Source: Providencia rettgeri
Lineage (GTDB): Bacteria > Pseudomonadota > Gammaproteobacteria > Enterobacterales > Enterobacteriaceae
Reading direction: 5' to 3'
Length of the DNA: 64,000 nucleotides
Assembly: GCF_013255915.1 (NCBI RefSeq)
Contig: NZ_CP053896.1
Span: forward strand, 620,001-684,000
Positions 1 to 8,741 of this stretch are shown here, in pieces. Both the position numbers and the translations under genes were made by a program. The notes beneath the pieces were generated by a model. That model was not told the DNA's origin. It searched no databases and was given only the letters and a program-made list of their open reading frames with translations. Every line of letters begins with the position of its first letter. The stretch's first letter is position 1.

Positions 1-325
1 AGTGGCAGGTGAATACCTGAAAAAAGGTTCACAAGTCTATATCGAAGGTTCTCTGCAAACACGTAAATGGCAAGACCAAAGTGGTCAAGACCGTTACACG
101 ACAGAAGTTGTTGTGAATATCGGCGGCTCAATGCAAATGCTAGGTGGCCGTGGCGGTGATGCAGCATCACAAGGTCAAGGCGGCCAAGGCGGTTGGGGCC
201 AACCTCAACAGCCGCAAGCAGCACAGCAATTTAGTGGTGGCGGAGCTCCAGCCGCACGCTCATCAGCGCCTGCTCCACAGACTAATGAACCACCAATGGA
301 TTTCGATGACGATATTCCGTTCTAA
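1..325 (+). CDS. ssb: Single-stranded DNA-binding protein, 3' part (5' end outside window)
   Basis: The reading frame is open at the left edge, so only the last ~107 residues are seen. They hold the end of the OB fold ([20 protein letters not shown]), a Gly/Gln/Pro-rich linker at about residues 40-95 of the visible part, and the acidic tip MDFDDDIPF, which in SSB docks partner repair and replication proteins. SSB coats single-stranded DNA as a tetramer in replication, repair and recombination. In E. coli ssb lies near soxS, and here an AraC-type activator of that family follows. An internal GTG at position 2 is not the true start. A strong terminator follows directly. Confidence 0.97.
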   Translation, partial: VAGEYLKKGSQVYIEGSLQTRKWQDQSGQDRYTTEVVVNIGGSMQMLGGRGGDAASQGQGGQGGWGQPQQPQAAQQFSGGGAPAARSSAPAPQTNEPPMDFDDDIPF

Positions 326-352
326 TTTATTTGCTGATTAGAATGCACAAAA

Positions 353-385
353 AATAAAGGCTTCCTTGTGAAGCCTTTATTTTTT
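353..385 (+). terminator. Rho-independent terminator of ssb
   Basis: A perfect 12-bp stem (353-364 with 370-381) with a 5-nt loop runs into a T tract, starting 28 bases after the ssb stop codon. Confidence 0.9.
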
Positions 386-522
386 AATAAAGATAAATGT
401 ATAAAATTATATATCCAAAAAATTATTATTTTTTTATTAAGATAGTAAAGTAAATATAAAACTGAAACCTTAAGGTTTTATTAATTTTAAATTAAGGTTT
501 TCTTAACTAAATGGGAAATAAT

Positions 523-554
523 AAAGCCCCAGTAGTTAACTTACATGGGGCTTT
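523..554 (-). terminator. Hairpin, possible terminator of aarP
   Basis: AAAGCCCC (523-530) pairs with GGGGCTTT (547-554) around a 16-nt loop. It lies 56 bases past the aarP stop codon. The flank is AT-rich without a clean T run, so terminator function is inferred. Confidence 0.45.
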
Positions 555-609
555 GTATTGGTAGTGTTATTAAAAAAGGAAATATAAATTTTATTTTCAT
601 ATTAGCGTA

Positions 610-1017
610 TCAAGCTACTTTAGGTTCCAGTAGTAATGGGTCATTTTGACTTTCACCCGATAGGCGATAGATTGACGGTGACGTACCTAAATAAGCTCTA
701 AATCGCTTTGCAAAAGATTGTTGGGAGTCGAATTGGTATTTTAATGCAATATCAATAACTTGAAGCTCGGTGGAACATAGGTCTTTAGCGGCTTCACAAA
801 TTCTCCTTCGGCGAATATATTCACCTAAAGGCATACCTACGACTTTTCTAAATACTCTTTGTAAATGCCATTTTGTATATCCTGATCTGAGTGCGATATC
901 ATCGAGTAATAAACGACTGGTTAAGTTCATTTCAATCCAAACTAATATTTCATTAACAACTGTAGATTGAAATTCTGTGTATTTCCCATTACAGGGAACA
1001 GGGATTTCTTTATACAT
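610..1017 (-). CDS. aarP: AraC/MarA/SoxS-family transcriptional activator, AarP type
   Basis: This 135-aa protein has two AraC-type helix-turn-helix motifs: a first with SGYTKWHLQRVFRK around residues 46-59, and a second with IALKYQFDSQQSFAKRFR around 90-107. It closely resembles MarA and SoxS. Its length and N-terminus match my recollection of P. stuartii AarP, an activator of the chromosomal aminoglycoside 2'-N-acetyltransferase gene that also affects multiple-antibiotic resistance. It occupies the E. coli soxS position beside ssb, but no soxR is adjacent. Monomeric members of this family bind a degenerate marbox. The 20-30 residue tail after the second motif is longer than in SoxS. The family call is certain; the AarP name rests on memory of the published protein. 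Confidence 0.85.
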   Translation of the reverse strand: MYKEIPVPCNGKYTEFQSTVVNEILVWIEMNLTSRLLLDDIALRSGYTKWHLQRVFRKVVGMPLGEYIRRRRICEAAKDLCSTELQVIDIALKYQFDSQQSFAKRFRAYLGTSPSIYRLSGESQNDPLLLEPKVA

Positions 1018-1259
1018 AATATCTTCCTATTAGTTACTTTTTAATCTTATCCGTCATTAAGTCAATAGCCAATAAATAAATGGTAAACAAAACCGAATAC
1101 AGTTTGTTAATTTGTAAAATAGACAAAATACCGATTTTTAATTAGTTTATAGCCAGTAGAGTTTATCTTAAGGAGATATATTCATAATGATATCGATTAG
1201 CAACAGATGAAACTATTACGCCCTTTGAATATAAAAACACGGTACTATGGTAAAGCTCT

Positions 1260-2432
1260 TCATTGGTTGCTGGGGATATATTTCTTTAGCTTCCAAAAAC
1301 TAATTAAAATTATGGCTGAGATGACGACAGATAGGGTATTCATCGTCTGCCAACCGAATGTGAAGAAAAGAGCCCCTGCTCCTAAGCTCCCTATTCCACC
1401 GAAGAAATAGATAAGAAAATCGGTTATTCCCTGCACTTTAGCGCGTTCATGAGCTTCATAGGTATGTGGTAATAGGTTAGTCGTGCTGATTAAAATTAAA
1501 TTCCAGGCGACACCAACAAAAATACCCGCCAACAAATAATTGTAAAAATGGTTACCTAGCAGGTTCATAGTCGCTGATAAAATTAACAATATGATACCGC
1601 AGAAAATAATGCGTTTTGCCCCTAAATGATGAATTAATGTTCCAGTAAAAAATGACGGTGCAAACATACCTAATACATGAAATTGAAATACAATCGCAAT
1701 AGAGGAAAAGGCGAAATCATGTTGTTTCATAGATAACGGTATCGAGGCAAAGGTGAAAACCACAATGGCATATCCAACCGCGCTAACAATGGCGATTAAT
1801 TTTAAAATAGGTTGTGAATACAATGCACTGTAGTCGCGTTTGACTAACACTTCATCCGATGGCGTTTTCACTATTTTCTTTAATGGCACAATTAATAATA
1901 GAATAAATGCGATCACATAAATGGCGGCTAACGTGATGAATGGCCCTGCAAACGGGTATTCTGTAAAAAATCGTTGAGTGGTAATAGCTAATGTTGGGCC
2001 GATTAAGGCTGCGGCAATGCCTCCACTCATAACTAGGCCAATGGCTTTTGCTCGTAAAGAAATGGGGGCTTCTTCAATTGCGGTAAAACGGAATTGTTGT
2101 GCAGTACCAATAGCAATCCCAGTAAAAAACAGTCCAATAGAAAAATAAACTAAATGGCTTTCTATCACGCCCAGAATAGAAAAGCCTGCGCCGATTAACC
2201 CACCGATGTTACCAATAATAAAGCCTACTCTTCTCGAATACTTTTGCATTAAAAACGCGATCGGAATAGTTGCTAGGATTAAGCCAACGTACTGGCTTAC
2301 CAGTGGAATTGTTGCATAAGTTGGGTTGGTAGCCAGTTTTTCGCCAATAACCACTGCTACAGAAAGGACAATAGCATTTCCTGTGATAAATAATGCAAGT
2401 GTGATGGCTAACCACCAAACGGATTTTGGCAT
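1260..2432 (-). CDS. MFS transporter, probable drug or metabolite exporter
   Basis: A 390-aa integral membrane protein with about 12 hydrophobic segments in two six-helix halves and short charged cytoplasmic loops (for example QKYSRRVG near residue 65), typical of the Major Facilitator Superfamily. The substrate cannot be read from the sequence. The gene is monocistronic and lies between aarP and the ilvBN leader. Its promoter region has a 19-bp spacer with an internal dyad, the mark of MerR-family regulation, which fits an inducible efflux pump. No merR-type gene is adjacent. The start ATG at 2432 has a run of hydrophobic residues directly after MPKS. Confidence 0.8.
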   Translation of the reverse strand: MPKSVWWLAITLALFITGNAIVLSVAVVIGEKLATNPTYATIPLVSQYVGLILATIPIAFLMQKYSRRVGFIIGNIGGLIGAGFSILGVIESHLVYFSIGLFFTGIAIGTAQQFRFTAIEEAPISLRAKAIGLVMSGGIAAALIGPTLAITTQRFFTEYPFAGPFITLAAIYVIAFILLLIVPLKKIVKTPSDEVLVKRDYSALYSQPILKLIAIVSAVGYAIVVFTFASIPLSMKQHDFAFSSIAIVFQFHVLGMFAPSFFTGTLIHHLGAKRIIFCGIILLILSATMNLLGNHFYNYLLAGIFVGVAWNLILISTTNLLPHTYEAHERAKVQGITDFLIYFFGGIGSLGAGALFFTFGWQTMNTLSVVISAIILISFWKLKKYIPSNQ

Positions 2433-2507
2433 ATACCCCTCTATTTATTAATTAAAAATCAATTAGTTAATATTTCCATCAAGGCGCAATCCCCTTGATT
2501 GGAGCAA

Positions 2508-2538
2508 AGGATACAACTTGAAGTTGACTTTAAGTCAA
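2508..2538 (-). promoter_or_regulatory. MerR-type promoter and operator of the MFS transporter
   Basis: Read on the minus strand, -35 TTGACT (2533-2538) and -10 TATCCT (2508-2513) are separated by 19 bp. The spacer is almost filled by a 20-bp dyad of form ACTTnAAGTnnACTTnAAGT (2516-2535), with 16 of 20 positions symmetric. An overlong spacer with a dyad inside it is the hallmark of promoters activated by DNA-distorting MerR-family regulators such as SoxR and ZntR. The effector is unknown. Confidence 0.65.
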
Positions 2539-2691
2539 GGTTTTTTTGGGTGATTTAAAATAGCGATTAATGCTGTATTTTTTTATTTTTGTAGATAATA
2601 TCTCCATTAGAGTGGTGTGTGATGAATGTCGCAATTACCATTCCTTTGGAATAAAACAAGAAAAAATGATTGTCATCCTGAGAAATTTATG

Positions 2692-2705
2692 TTTTCTTAA
2701 GAAAA
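2692..2705. promoter_or_regulatory. Perfect 14-bp palindrome upstream of ivbL
   Basis: TTTTCTTAAGAAAA lies 58 bases before the leader peptide start, in the ilvBN promoter region. It may be an operator, but an AT-rich palindrome of this length can arise by chance and no known site is matched. Otherwise the 331-bp gap 2433-2763 holds only the MerR-type promoter. Confidence 0.25.
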
Positions 2706-2763
2706 GAAACTGAAAAACAACAATCAATAAATTAGACAGACTAAACAGGAAAATCCCGTGAAC

Positions 2764-2853
2764 ATGATTACTAATCACTCAAACCTACTACTAACCGCGC
2801 CATGTGCCGCGGTGGTCGTGCGTGTGGTGGTGGTCGTGGGCTTAGCGCCGTAA
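2764..2853 (+). CDS. ivbL: ilvBN operon leader peptide (attenuation)
   Basis: A 29-aa peptide with eight valines and four leucines: a Leu triplet at 8-10, Val17-19, then Arg and Val21-25, ending in GLAP. E. coli IvbL has the same pattern. The leader measures charged tRNA-Val and tRNA-Leu: when they are scarce, the ribosome stalls on these codons and the downstream terminator cannot form. The valine codons are mostly GTG with GTC. The attenuator follows 25 bases after the stop. It is too short for routine gene callers. No strong ribosome-binding site is seen beyond AGGAAAA (2748-2754). Confidence 0.9.
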   Translation: MITNHSNLLLTAPCAAVVVRVVVVVGLAP

Positions 2854-2878
2854 CGGGTACAAATCAACGCAGATTTAG

Positions 2879-2912
2879 AAACCCCGCCGGCGCAAACCGA
2901 GCGGGGTTTTTT
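2879..2912 (+). terminator. ilvBN attenuator terminator
   Basis: AACCCCGC (2880-2887) pairs with GCGGGGTT (2901-2908), with a short inner CGG/CCG helix, followed by TTTTTT. It lies between the leader peptide and ilvB, where an attenuator belongs. Confidence 0.9.
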
Positions 2913-2953
2913 ATCACCTCTCGCTCGGATCCGCAGGCTAGCAAAGGATAATT

Positions 2954-4654
2954 ATGATGAGCGAATCGGGCACCACAACACCACATAAAACCCGCTTTAC
3001 GGGTGCGGAATTAATCGTATATTTACTGGAAAAGCACGGTATTACTATCGTTTCAGGCATTCCAGGTGGAGCGGCTTTACCTTTTTATGACGCATTAGGT
3101 CAAAGCCAGAAAATCCGCCACATACTGGCACGTCATGAGCAAGGTGCAGGTTTTATAGCTCAGGGAATTGCTCGTACCACGGGAAAAGCCGCGGTTTGTA
3201 TCTCTTCAAGTGGCCCTGGTGCGACAAACTTAGTGACCGCTATCGCAGATGCAAAGCTGGACTCTATCCCGCTGGTTTGTATTACTGCTCAAGTTTCTTC
3301 ATCAATGATTGGTACAGATGCTTTCCAAGAAGTTGATACCTATGGTATTTCGATTCCAGTAACGAAACATAACTATTTGGTTCGTAATATCAATGAATTG
3401 CCACAAGTGATTTGTGATGCTTTTCGTATTGCAGAGTCAGGCCGCCCTGGACCTGTTTGGATTGATATTCCAAAAGATGTTCAAACAGCCACAATTGAAC
3501 TAACTGAAATACCAGAAGTATTACCGAAAGATAAAGCCCCTGCATTTGACATGGAAAAAGTGCTACAAGCTGCTGAAATGATTAATAACGCGAAACGTCC
3601 AGTACTGTATTTTGGTGGTGGGGTAATTAGCTCCGATTCCACAGAAACGGCGATTGCATTTGCGGAAAAAGCAACGTTACCGACAACCATGACACTAATG
3701 GCACTTGGTACTATCCCGATGCGAAACCCCTTATATTTAGGGATGTTAGGTATGCATGCTGCCGCAAGTACTAACATGATTATGGAAGAATCGGATTTGT
3801 TAATTGTGATTGGCGCGCGTTTTGATGATAGAGCGATAGGGAAAGCTGAGAAATTTTGCCCTAACGCAAAAATTATCCATGTGGATATCGATAAAGCAGA
3901 AATTAGCAAAATTAAGCGCCCAGATATCGCCATTCATGCTGATGCGGGTCAAATATTGGAATTGTTATTGCCTTTAGTTGAACGTAATGAGCGCACAGAA
4001 TGGATGGCGCAAGTTAATCAATTAAAAGAGAAATATCCATTGAATTTTAGCGAGGCTGATAACCCGTTAAACCATTATGGTTTAGTTCTGTCTACGGCAC
4101 GTGCAGCAGGCGAAGATGCGATTGTGACAACGGATGTTGGTCAGCACCAAATGTGGGCAGCCCAAGCTTATCCTCTGTCTCGCCCACGTCAATGGCTGAC
4201 ATCAGGTGGGTTAGGTACCATGGGTTTTGGTCTGCCTGCCGCCATTGGTGCTGCGCTGGCAAAGCCCGAAAAAACCATTGTGTGTTTTTCCGGTGATGGC
4301 AGTTTGATGATGAATATTCAAGAGTTGGCAACCGCAGCGGAGCATCAACTGAATATCAAAATCATCTTAATGAATAACCAAGCGTTAGGAATGGTACATC
4401 AACAGCAAGATTTATTTTTTGAAAACCGCATATTTGCTGCAGCTTATCCGTATCAAACGGATTTTATCAAGATTGCGGAAGGGTTTGGTCTGCAAACTTG
4501 CGATTTAAATAATGAAGCAGACCCAGAAATGGCATTAGAAGCGATAATGAATACCAAAGGTCCATGTTTGATCCATGCCTTGATTGATGTTAATCAAAAG
4601 GTATATCCAATGGTTCCGCCGGGTGCAGCTAACATTGATATGATTGGAGCGTAA
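2954..4654 (+). CDS. ilvB: Acetolactate synthase I, catalytic subunit
   Basis: A 566-aa thiamine-diphosphate enzyme that condenses two pyruvates to acetolactate, or pyruvate with 2-oxobutyrate, in valine, leucine and isoleucine synthesis. Visible marks are the catalytic-glutamate motif RHEQGAGF in the N-terminal pyrimidine domain (about residues 54-61), the central FAD-binding domain, and the C-terminal GDGSLMMN diphosphate motif (about 451-458). Close similarity to E. coli IlvB and the pairing with a short IlvN identify isozyme I. AGGA at 2945-2948 precedes two adjacent ATG codons (2954 and 2957), and either could be used. The operon is under attenuation by ivbL. Confidence 0.96.
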   Translation: MMSESGTTTPHKTRFTGAELIVYLLEKHGITIVSGIPGGAALPFYDALGQSQKIRHILARHEQGAGFIAQGIARTTGKAAVCISSSGPGATNLVTAIADAKLDSIPLVCITAQVSSSMIGTDAFQEVDTYGISIPVTKHNYLVRNINELPQVICDAFRIAESGRPGPVWIDIPKDVQTATIELTEIPEVLPKDKAPAFDMEKVLQAAEMINNAKRPVLYFGGGVISSDSTETAIAFAEKATLPTTMTLMALGTIPMRNPLYLGMLGMHAAASTNMIMEESDLLIVIGARFDDRAIGKAEKFCPNAKIIHVDIDKAEISKIKRPDIAIHADAGQILELLLPLVERNERTEWMAQVNQLKEKYPLNFSEADNPLNHYGLVLSTARAAGEDAIVTTDVGQHQMWAAQAYPLSRPRQWLTSGGLGTMGFGLPAAIGAALAKPEKTIVCFSGDGSLMMNIQELATAAEHQLNIKIILMNNQALGMVHQQQDLFFENRIFAAAYPYQTDFIKIAEGFGLQTCDLNNEADPEMALEAIMNTKGPCLIHALIDVNQKVYPMVPPGAANIDMIGA

Positions 4655-4656
4655 TT

Positions 4657-4941
4657 ATGGTATTTGAACATCATCCGATTGCTTTAGAGCTAATTGTTCG
4701 TAACCACCCAGGTGTTATGTCACATATTTGTGGTTTATTTGCCCGTAGAGCATTTAACGTTGATGGCATTCTATGTATGCCGATTAAAGATAAAGATGAG
4801 AGCCGTATATGGCTATTAGTACAAAAAGATGAGCGCTTGTCGCAAATGATTAACCAAGTTGAAAAATTAGAAGATGTTCGGGAAGTACGCTTTAGTGATG
4901 ATTTGCGTCTTTTCGAAACAATGGAAAATTATTTGCAGTAA
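4657..4941 (+). CDS. ilvN: Acetolactate synthase I, regulatory subunit
   Basis: A 94-aa protein made of one ACT domain ([20 protein letters not shown] near residues 14-33), which binds valine for feedback inhibition and activates IlvB. It starts two bases after the ilvB stop, so the pair is co-translated. The length fits E. coli IlvN (96 aa). Confidence 0.96.
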   Translation: MVFEHHPIALELIVRNHPGVMSHICGLFARRAFNVDGILCMPIKDKDESRIWLLVQKDERLSQMINQVEKLEDVREVRFSDDLRLFETMENYLQ

Positions 4942-4966
4942 TTCTGATATTAAACTTTATGACTTA

Positions 4967-4998
4967 AATAGCCCATTCAATTGCATGGGCTATTTTCT
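4967..4998 (+). terminator. Terminator of ilvBN
   Basis: A perfect 10-bp stem (4967-4976 with 4985-4994), an 8-nt loop and a T-rich tail, starting 25 bases after ilvN. Confidence 0.88.
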
Positions 4999-5136
4999 TT
5001 TACATTTAATTATAGTGATAATTTAGGGTTTCCTAAAACGAACAAGGATGATATAAAATCAGCTACTGAATAATGATTCTCTGAATGTATTGCAGGTTTG
5101 TATTTCGCAATATGAATAATAAACAGGTATAAAATT

Positions 5137-5799
5137 ATGCAAAATAATATCTATTTGTCGGACACCTATCAGTATGAAGTTGAAACATCCCTACTGGTAC
5201 AAGGGCATGATGATGAAGGTCATTGGATAGCTTTAAAAGATAACATTTTTCACCCACAAGGCGGCGGACAACCCATGGATACAGCATGGGTGAATGATAT
5301 ACCTGTTCGTATTAAGAAACAATCGGGTGGGCTAATTGTAGGATACATACCTGAAGGTGTTACTTTTAGCCAAGAAAATAATGTGGTTGCAAGGGTGGAC
5401 AAAGAAAAACGTCAGCGCTACGCTGCTCTTCATACCGCCGGTCATTTGTTGAATTGGGAATTGCGTCGTTTTGGCTGGCTTGCACAAAAAGGCCATCATT
5501 TTCCTGATGAATCTCGAGTGGAATTTAGCATGATGGAAGGGGATGTTACTCCTTTTGATGAACTCGATAGCCAATATATTGAAGATATTGTTAACCAAAG
5601 CATTCGTAGTGGACGCTCCGTTGCAATAAAGCAAAAGGATGATTTACGGATCAGTTATATCGACCAAACTGAAGAAATGCCTTGTGGTGGAACACATGTT
5701 TCTTCGCTAGATAATATTCAGCATTTTTCAATTAAGTCGATGAAATTTAAAAAGGGGACACTGCGCATTAGTTATGATGCACAACATGCCGTAATTTAA
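5137..5799 (+). CDS. AlaX-like alanyl-tRNA editing protein
   Basis: A 220-aa free-standing relative of the alanyl-tRNA synthetase editing domain, which hydrolyses Ser-tRNA(Ala) or Gly-tRNA(Ala). The zinc/catalytic residues are present: H99 and H103 in HTAGH, and C183 and H187 in CGGTH. The N-terminal part (FHPQGGGQPMDTAWV) matches the AlaX glycine-rich motif. The length suits the medium AlaX class. It converges on the XRE-cupin gene, and the two stop codons overlap. Some relatives act on other aminoacyl-tRNAs, so the exact substrate is inferred. Confidence 0.85.
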   Translation: MQNNIYLSDTYQYEVETSLLVQGHDDEGHWIALKDNIFHPQGGGQPMDTAWVNDIPVRIKKQSGGLIVGYIPEGVTFSQENNVVARVDKEKRQRYAALHTAGHLLNWELRRFGWLAQKGHHFPDESRVEFSMMEGDVTPFDELDSQYIEDIVNQSIRSGRSVAIKQKDDLRISYIDQTEEMPCGGTHVSSLDNIQHFSIKSMKFKKGTLRISYDAQHAVI

Positions 5800-6353
5800 A
5801 CGCTATCACTAAGATGGGAGTAGGTCATAACAACAGTTGCTTGAAGTTCTCCTTCCATACAGAGATAACTATGTGGGAAATCACCACTGAAAGCATAAAA
5901 GTCCCCCGCCTCTAAGACGATATTTTGGTCGTTATGCAGTCGTAACATGAGTGAGCCAGAATTCACCATAATGTGTTCATGGGTTCCACTCATATGGGCG
6001 GGGCTATTGATGATAGCGCCTCTCTTCATGGTCAATTGCCAAATTTCAGAGATATTTCCCATGCTAATGCGAAATTTAAACTGTTGTGAATACTCTTTTT
6101 CGCTGGGAGTGGCTTTGAGGAAATAGGGATAAGCCTCATGTTGCCGAGTAAACAGGTCGCTAAGTGGAAAGCGTAGGGCAATAGCAATCGACTCTAATGT
6201 ATCAATACGTGGGTTTGAGTCACCGGACTCCAGTTTGGATAAAGCCGCTTTCGATATTCCTGATATACGCGATAGTTCGTTTAGCGAAAGGTCTCTTGCT
6301 TGCCTCAGTAAGCGAATTTTTTGCCCGATTTTTATATTAATTTTTTTATCCAC
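5796..6353 (-). CDS. XRE-family regulator with C-terminal cupin domain
   Basis: A 185-aa regulator with an N-terminal Cro/C1-type helix-turn-helix (LSLNELSRISGISKAALSKL, about residues 22-41) and a C-terminal cupin (about 105-180, with HMSGTHEHIMVNSG and the AGDFYAFSGDFPHSYL motif) that probably senses a small ligand. Proteins of this form, such as PuuR, often control amino-acid, amine or sulfur metabolism genes. It is divergent from the TauE-type permease across a 211-bp gap, so that permease is the likely target. Its last bases overlap the AlaX stop by 4 bp in convergent orientation. Confidence 0.85.
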   Translation of the reverse strand: MDKKINIKIGQKIRLLRQARDLSLNELSRISGISKAALSKLESGDSNPRIDTLESIAIALRFPLSDLFTRQHEAYPYFLKATPSEKEYSQQFKFRISMGNISEIWQLTMKRGAIINSPAHMSGTHEHIMVNSGSLMLRLHNDQNIVLEAGDFYAFSGDFPHSYLCMEGELQATVVMTYSHLSDSV

Positions 6354-6564
6354 AATGTGTCTTTACCTGAATTTTAATTTATTGTGCTAATTCTGTATTA
6401 CTCAGAGAAGCAAATTATACACGCTTAATTGTATATTGTATTTAAAGCGGCTATTTTGTTTTTTGATATAGATTTGAAATTTAAAACCCTACAAAAATAA
6501 AACTATTTTCTGTATTTGAAAGAAACTATAGTGAGGATGTTAAAAAACGTCTGGAGTTTAGGTC

Positions 6565-7317
6565 ATGCCGTTTGAATTATTATCACCAGAAATGGCGATT
6601 TGTTTCTCAACACTGCTTTTTGCTTATTTGGTTTTTGGCATGGCGGGCTTTGGTTCAGCCCTGATTGCAACACCAGTATTAGCAATGTATTTGCCGTTAA
6701 ATATGATTGTTCCAATTTTGGCGTTAATTGATTTAACTGCCGCGATTTTAAATTTATTTAAAGATGGTAAAAATGCGGATTATCAGGAAATTAAATGGAT
6801 AATTCCACTAATGATAGTGGGGAGTTTAGTCGGTGCTGCGATTTTATTAAAAACTCGCCCCGATATACTCGTATTACTACTTGGGTTATTCGTTGTAGGC
6901 TATGTACTCCATGCTTTCTTTTCTAAAAAAGCAAAATCACCCTTTTCAAAAGCATTGGTTGTTCCATTTAGTTTAGTGGGTGGTGTTTTTAGTGCTTTAT
7001 TTGGTAGTGGTGGCTTTATTTATGCCATGTATTTATCTAGCCGAATTGAAGATAAACAGCGTTTTCGTATCACTCAAATGACATTAATTGGGTTTAGCAC
7101 ACTAACTCGAGTCGTGATATTTTTAGTGATGGGGGTGTATCTCAATCTAGATATTTTATTGATTGCTTTAGCGTTTTCTCCCGCCATGTTAATTGGTACG
7201 TGGGCTGGACGGCATATAACATTAAGAATTTCACGTGAAGGCTTTTTAAAAGTTATTAATGTCATCATTTTATTATCAGGTGTTGTGCTGCTTTATCGGT
7301 ATTTTTTCGTCCTTTAA
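6565..7317 (+). CDS. TauE/SafE-family anion permease
   Basis: A 250-aa membrane protein with about eight hydrophobic segments and the twofold repeat of TauE/SafE transporters: YLVFGMAGFGSALIATPVLA near the N-terminus, and VGGVFSALFGSGGFIYAMYL at about residues 137-156. Family members export sulfite, sulfoacetate or other organic acids. GGAG (6552-6555) precedes the ATG. It is divergent from the XRE-cupin regulator, which probably controls it. The substrate is unknown. Confidence 0.82.
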   Translation: MPFELLSPEMAICFSTLLFAYLVFGMAGFGSALIATPVLAMYLPLNMIVPILALIDLTAAILNLFKDGKNADYQEIKWIIPLMIVGSLVGAAILLKTRPDILVLLLGLFVVGYVLHAFFSKKAKSPFSKALVVPFSLVGGVFSALFGSGGFIYAMYLSSRIEDKQRFRITQMTLIGFSTLTRVVIFLVMGVYLNLDILLIALAFSPAMLIGTWAGRHITLRISREGFLKVINVIILLSGVVLLYRYFFVL

Positions 7318-7498
7318 GTATTTAGAACGTCAAAAATAGTTTCATAAAGATAAATAGCAGAATATATAAGTCGTGTTACAATCACCGCAAACATTATTAG
7401 TTTCACTAGTAATGATGTGGTTTTTTATTTTTCATAATAATCTATTTTATGGAGTTAAAATCTGTTCTTTTGTAAAAAAGAAACGGGTTAATTTCAAC

Positions 7499-8695
7499 AT
7501 GAGCTCTGATAATCAGCGTTTACAAAATTTTCGTCGTTCCCCATCTTTTGCTATTTTTACTATCACTATGAGTATTGCGGTCATTGGTATCGTTATTGGG
7601 CTAAGTATTCCAATGGTTGCGCTTAGGCTAAATAACTATGGTTTCAATGAGTTGTATATTGGCATTATTTCGGCGGCACCTGCATTAGGCATGTTTTTAA
7701 TTGCACCAGTGGTTCAACGTATTGTGCGTTGGTCAGGTAAGCGAAAAGCAATGCTATTGGCAACGATTGTTTCTGCCATTAGCTTATTACCACTATTGAG
7801 TACGTTACCTCTTTGGTTATTATTTCCGTTACGGTTAGTAACGGGCTTAGCGAGTGGTGTGATGATTTGCTTGGGGGAAACGTGGATTAACGAATTATCG
7901 CCTGAAAATAAACGGGGCCGTATTTTGGCAATTTACACTACAGTCTTCACAGTAAGCCAGCTACTTGGGCCTTCATTTATTGCTTATTATGGCGTGGAAG
8001 ATAAATCACCTTTATTGATTTGTACGTTGATCCATTTAATCTCTGTGGTGCTATTTATTTTAATGGATCAAAAAGTCGGTGACCGTTTAGCTGAAAATGC
8101 CGCGAAATCTAATTTTTCAATTATTCAATTTGTAAAAATCGCACCGGGTATTTGTGGTGGAATTTTATTTTTTGCCTTCTTTGATGGAACCATTTTATCG
8201 ATGTTCCCGATTTATGGTATGGGAATGGGGCATACAGAGGCGGTTGCTGCATTAATGATTAGCGCCATTCTTGCTGGGGATGCCATTATGCAGTTACCTT
8301 TTGGCTGGCTAGCAGATCATATGAATAGAGAAAAACTGTACCGAATTTGTGGCATTATCACACTTGCAGCCAGTCTATTATTGCCCTTCCTTATTACTCA
8401 ACCTTATCTAATTTGGGTATTGTTGTTTGTTTTAGGGGCGACTGCAGGGGCAATTTATACCATTGCTTTGGTACAAATCGGCCAATATTTCAAAGGGAAT
8501 GAGTTGATCATCGCTAATGCAGCTGCCGCTATGCTGTGGGGAATTGGCAATTTATCAGGGCCATTACTTGCTGGGGTTGCGACTTCAATCTCACCTGTAG
8601 GTTTACCGGTGTTATTGGTTCTGTCTGTAACAGTATTTTTATGGTTCACACGAGAAAAATACAGCGCCCAAACGGTTGAACAAGTTACCCAATAA
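7499..8695 (+). CDS. MFS transporter, YcaD-like
   Basis: A 12-helix MFS protein with the repeated loop motif (GWLADHMNREKLYR in the second half) and a conserved region ETWINELSPENKRGR after helix 4, as in YcaD-type sugar and drug transporters. The open frame extends back to 7373, but those first 42 residues are not MFS-like. The ATG at 7499 (MSSDNQRL) gives the usual ~398 aa, although its ribosome-binding site is weak. It lies 181 bases after the TauE-type gene on the same strand and may be co-transcribed. The substrate is unknown. Confidence 0.78.
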   Translation: MSSDNQRLQNFRRSPSFAIFTITMSIAVIGIVIGLSIPMVALRLNNYGFNELYIGIISAAPALGMFLIAPVVQRIVRWSGKRKAMLLATIVSAISLLPLLSTLPLWLLFPLRLVTGLASGVMICLGETWINELSPENKRGRILAIYTTVFTVSQLLGPSFIAYYGVEDKSPLLICTLIHLISVVLFILMDQKVGDRLAENAAKSNFSIIQFVKIAPGICGGILFFAFFDGTILSMFPIYGMGMGHTEAVAALMISAILAGDAIMQLPFGWLADHMNREKLYRICGIITLAASLLLPFLITQPYLIWVLLFVLGATAGAIYTIALVQIGQYFKGNELIIANAAAAMLWGIGNLSGPLLAGVATSISPVGLPVLLVLSVTVFLWFTREKYSAQTVEQVTQ

Positions 8696-8703
8696 GTTGA
8701 TTT

Positions 8704-8734
8704 GCGGTGCTTTACTCAAATTAGCGAGCACCGC
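8704..8734. terminator. Hairpin between convergent genes
   Basis: GCGGTGCT (8704-8711) pairs with AGCACCGC (8727-8734). It sits in the 46-bp gap between the MFS gene and the convergent glycosyltransferase, so it may end both transcripts. T runs are poor. Confidence 0.5.
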
Positions 8735-8741
8735 ATATAAA

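Noticed and set aside
1207-1410. 67-aa open frame at the 3' end of the MFS gene
   Set aside because: It is mostly antisense to the MFS coding sequence and has no recognisable features.
7373-7498. N-terminal extension of the YcaD-like MFS protein
   Set aside because: The 42 extra residues are not conserved in the family, and the later ATG gives the normal length.
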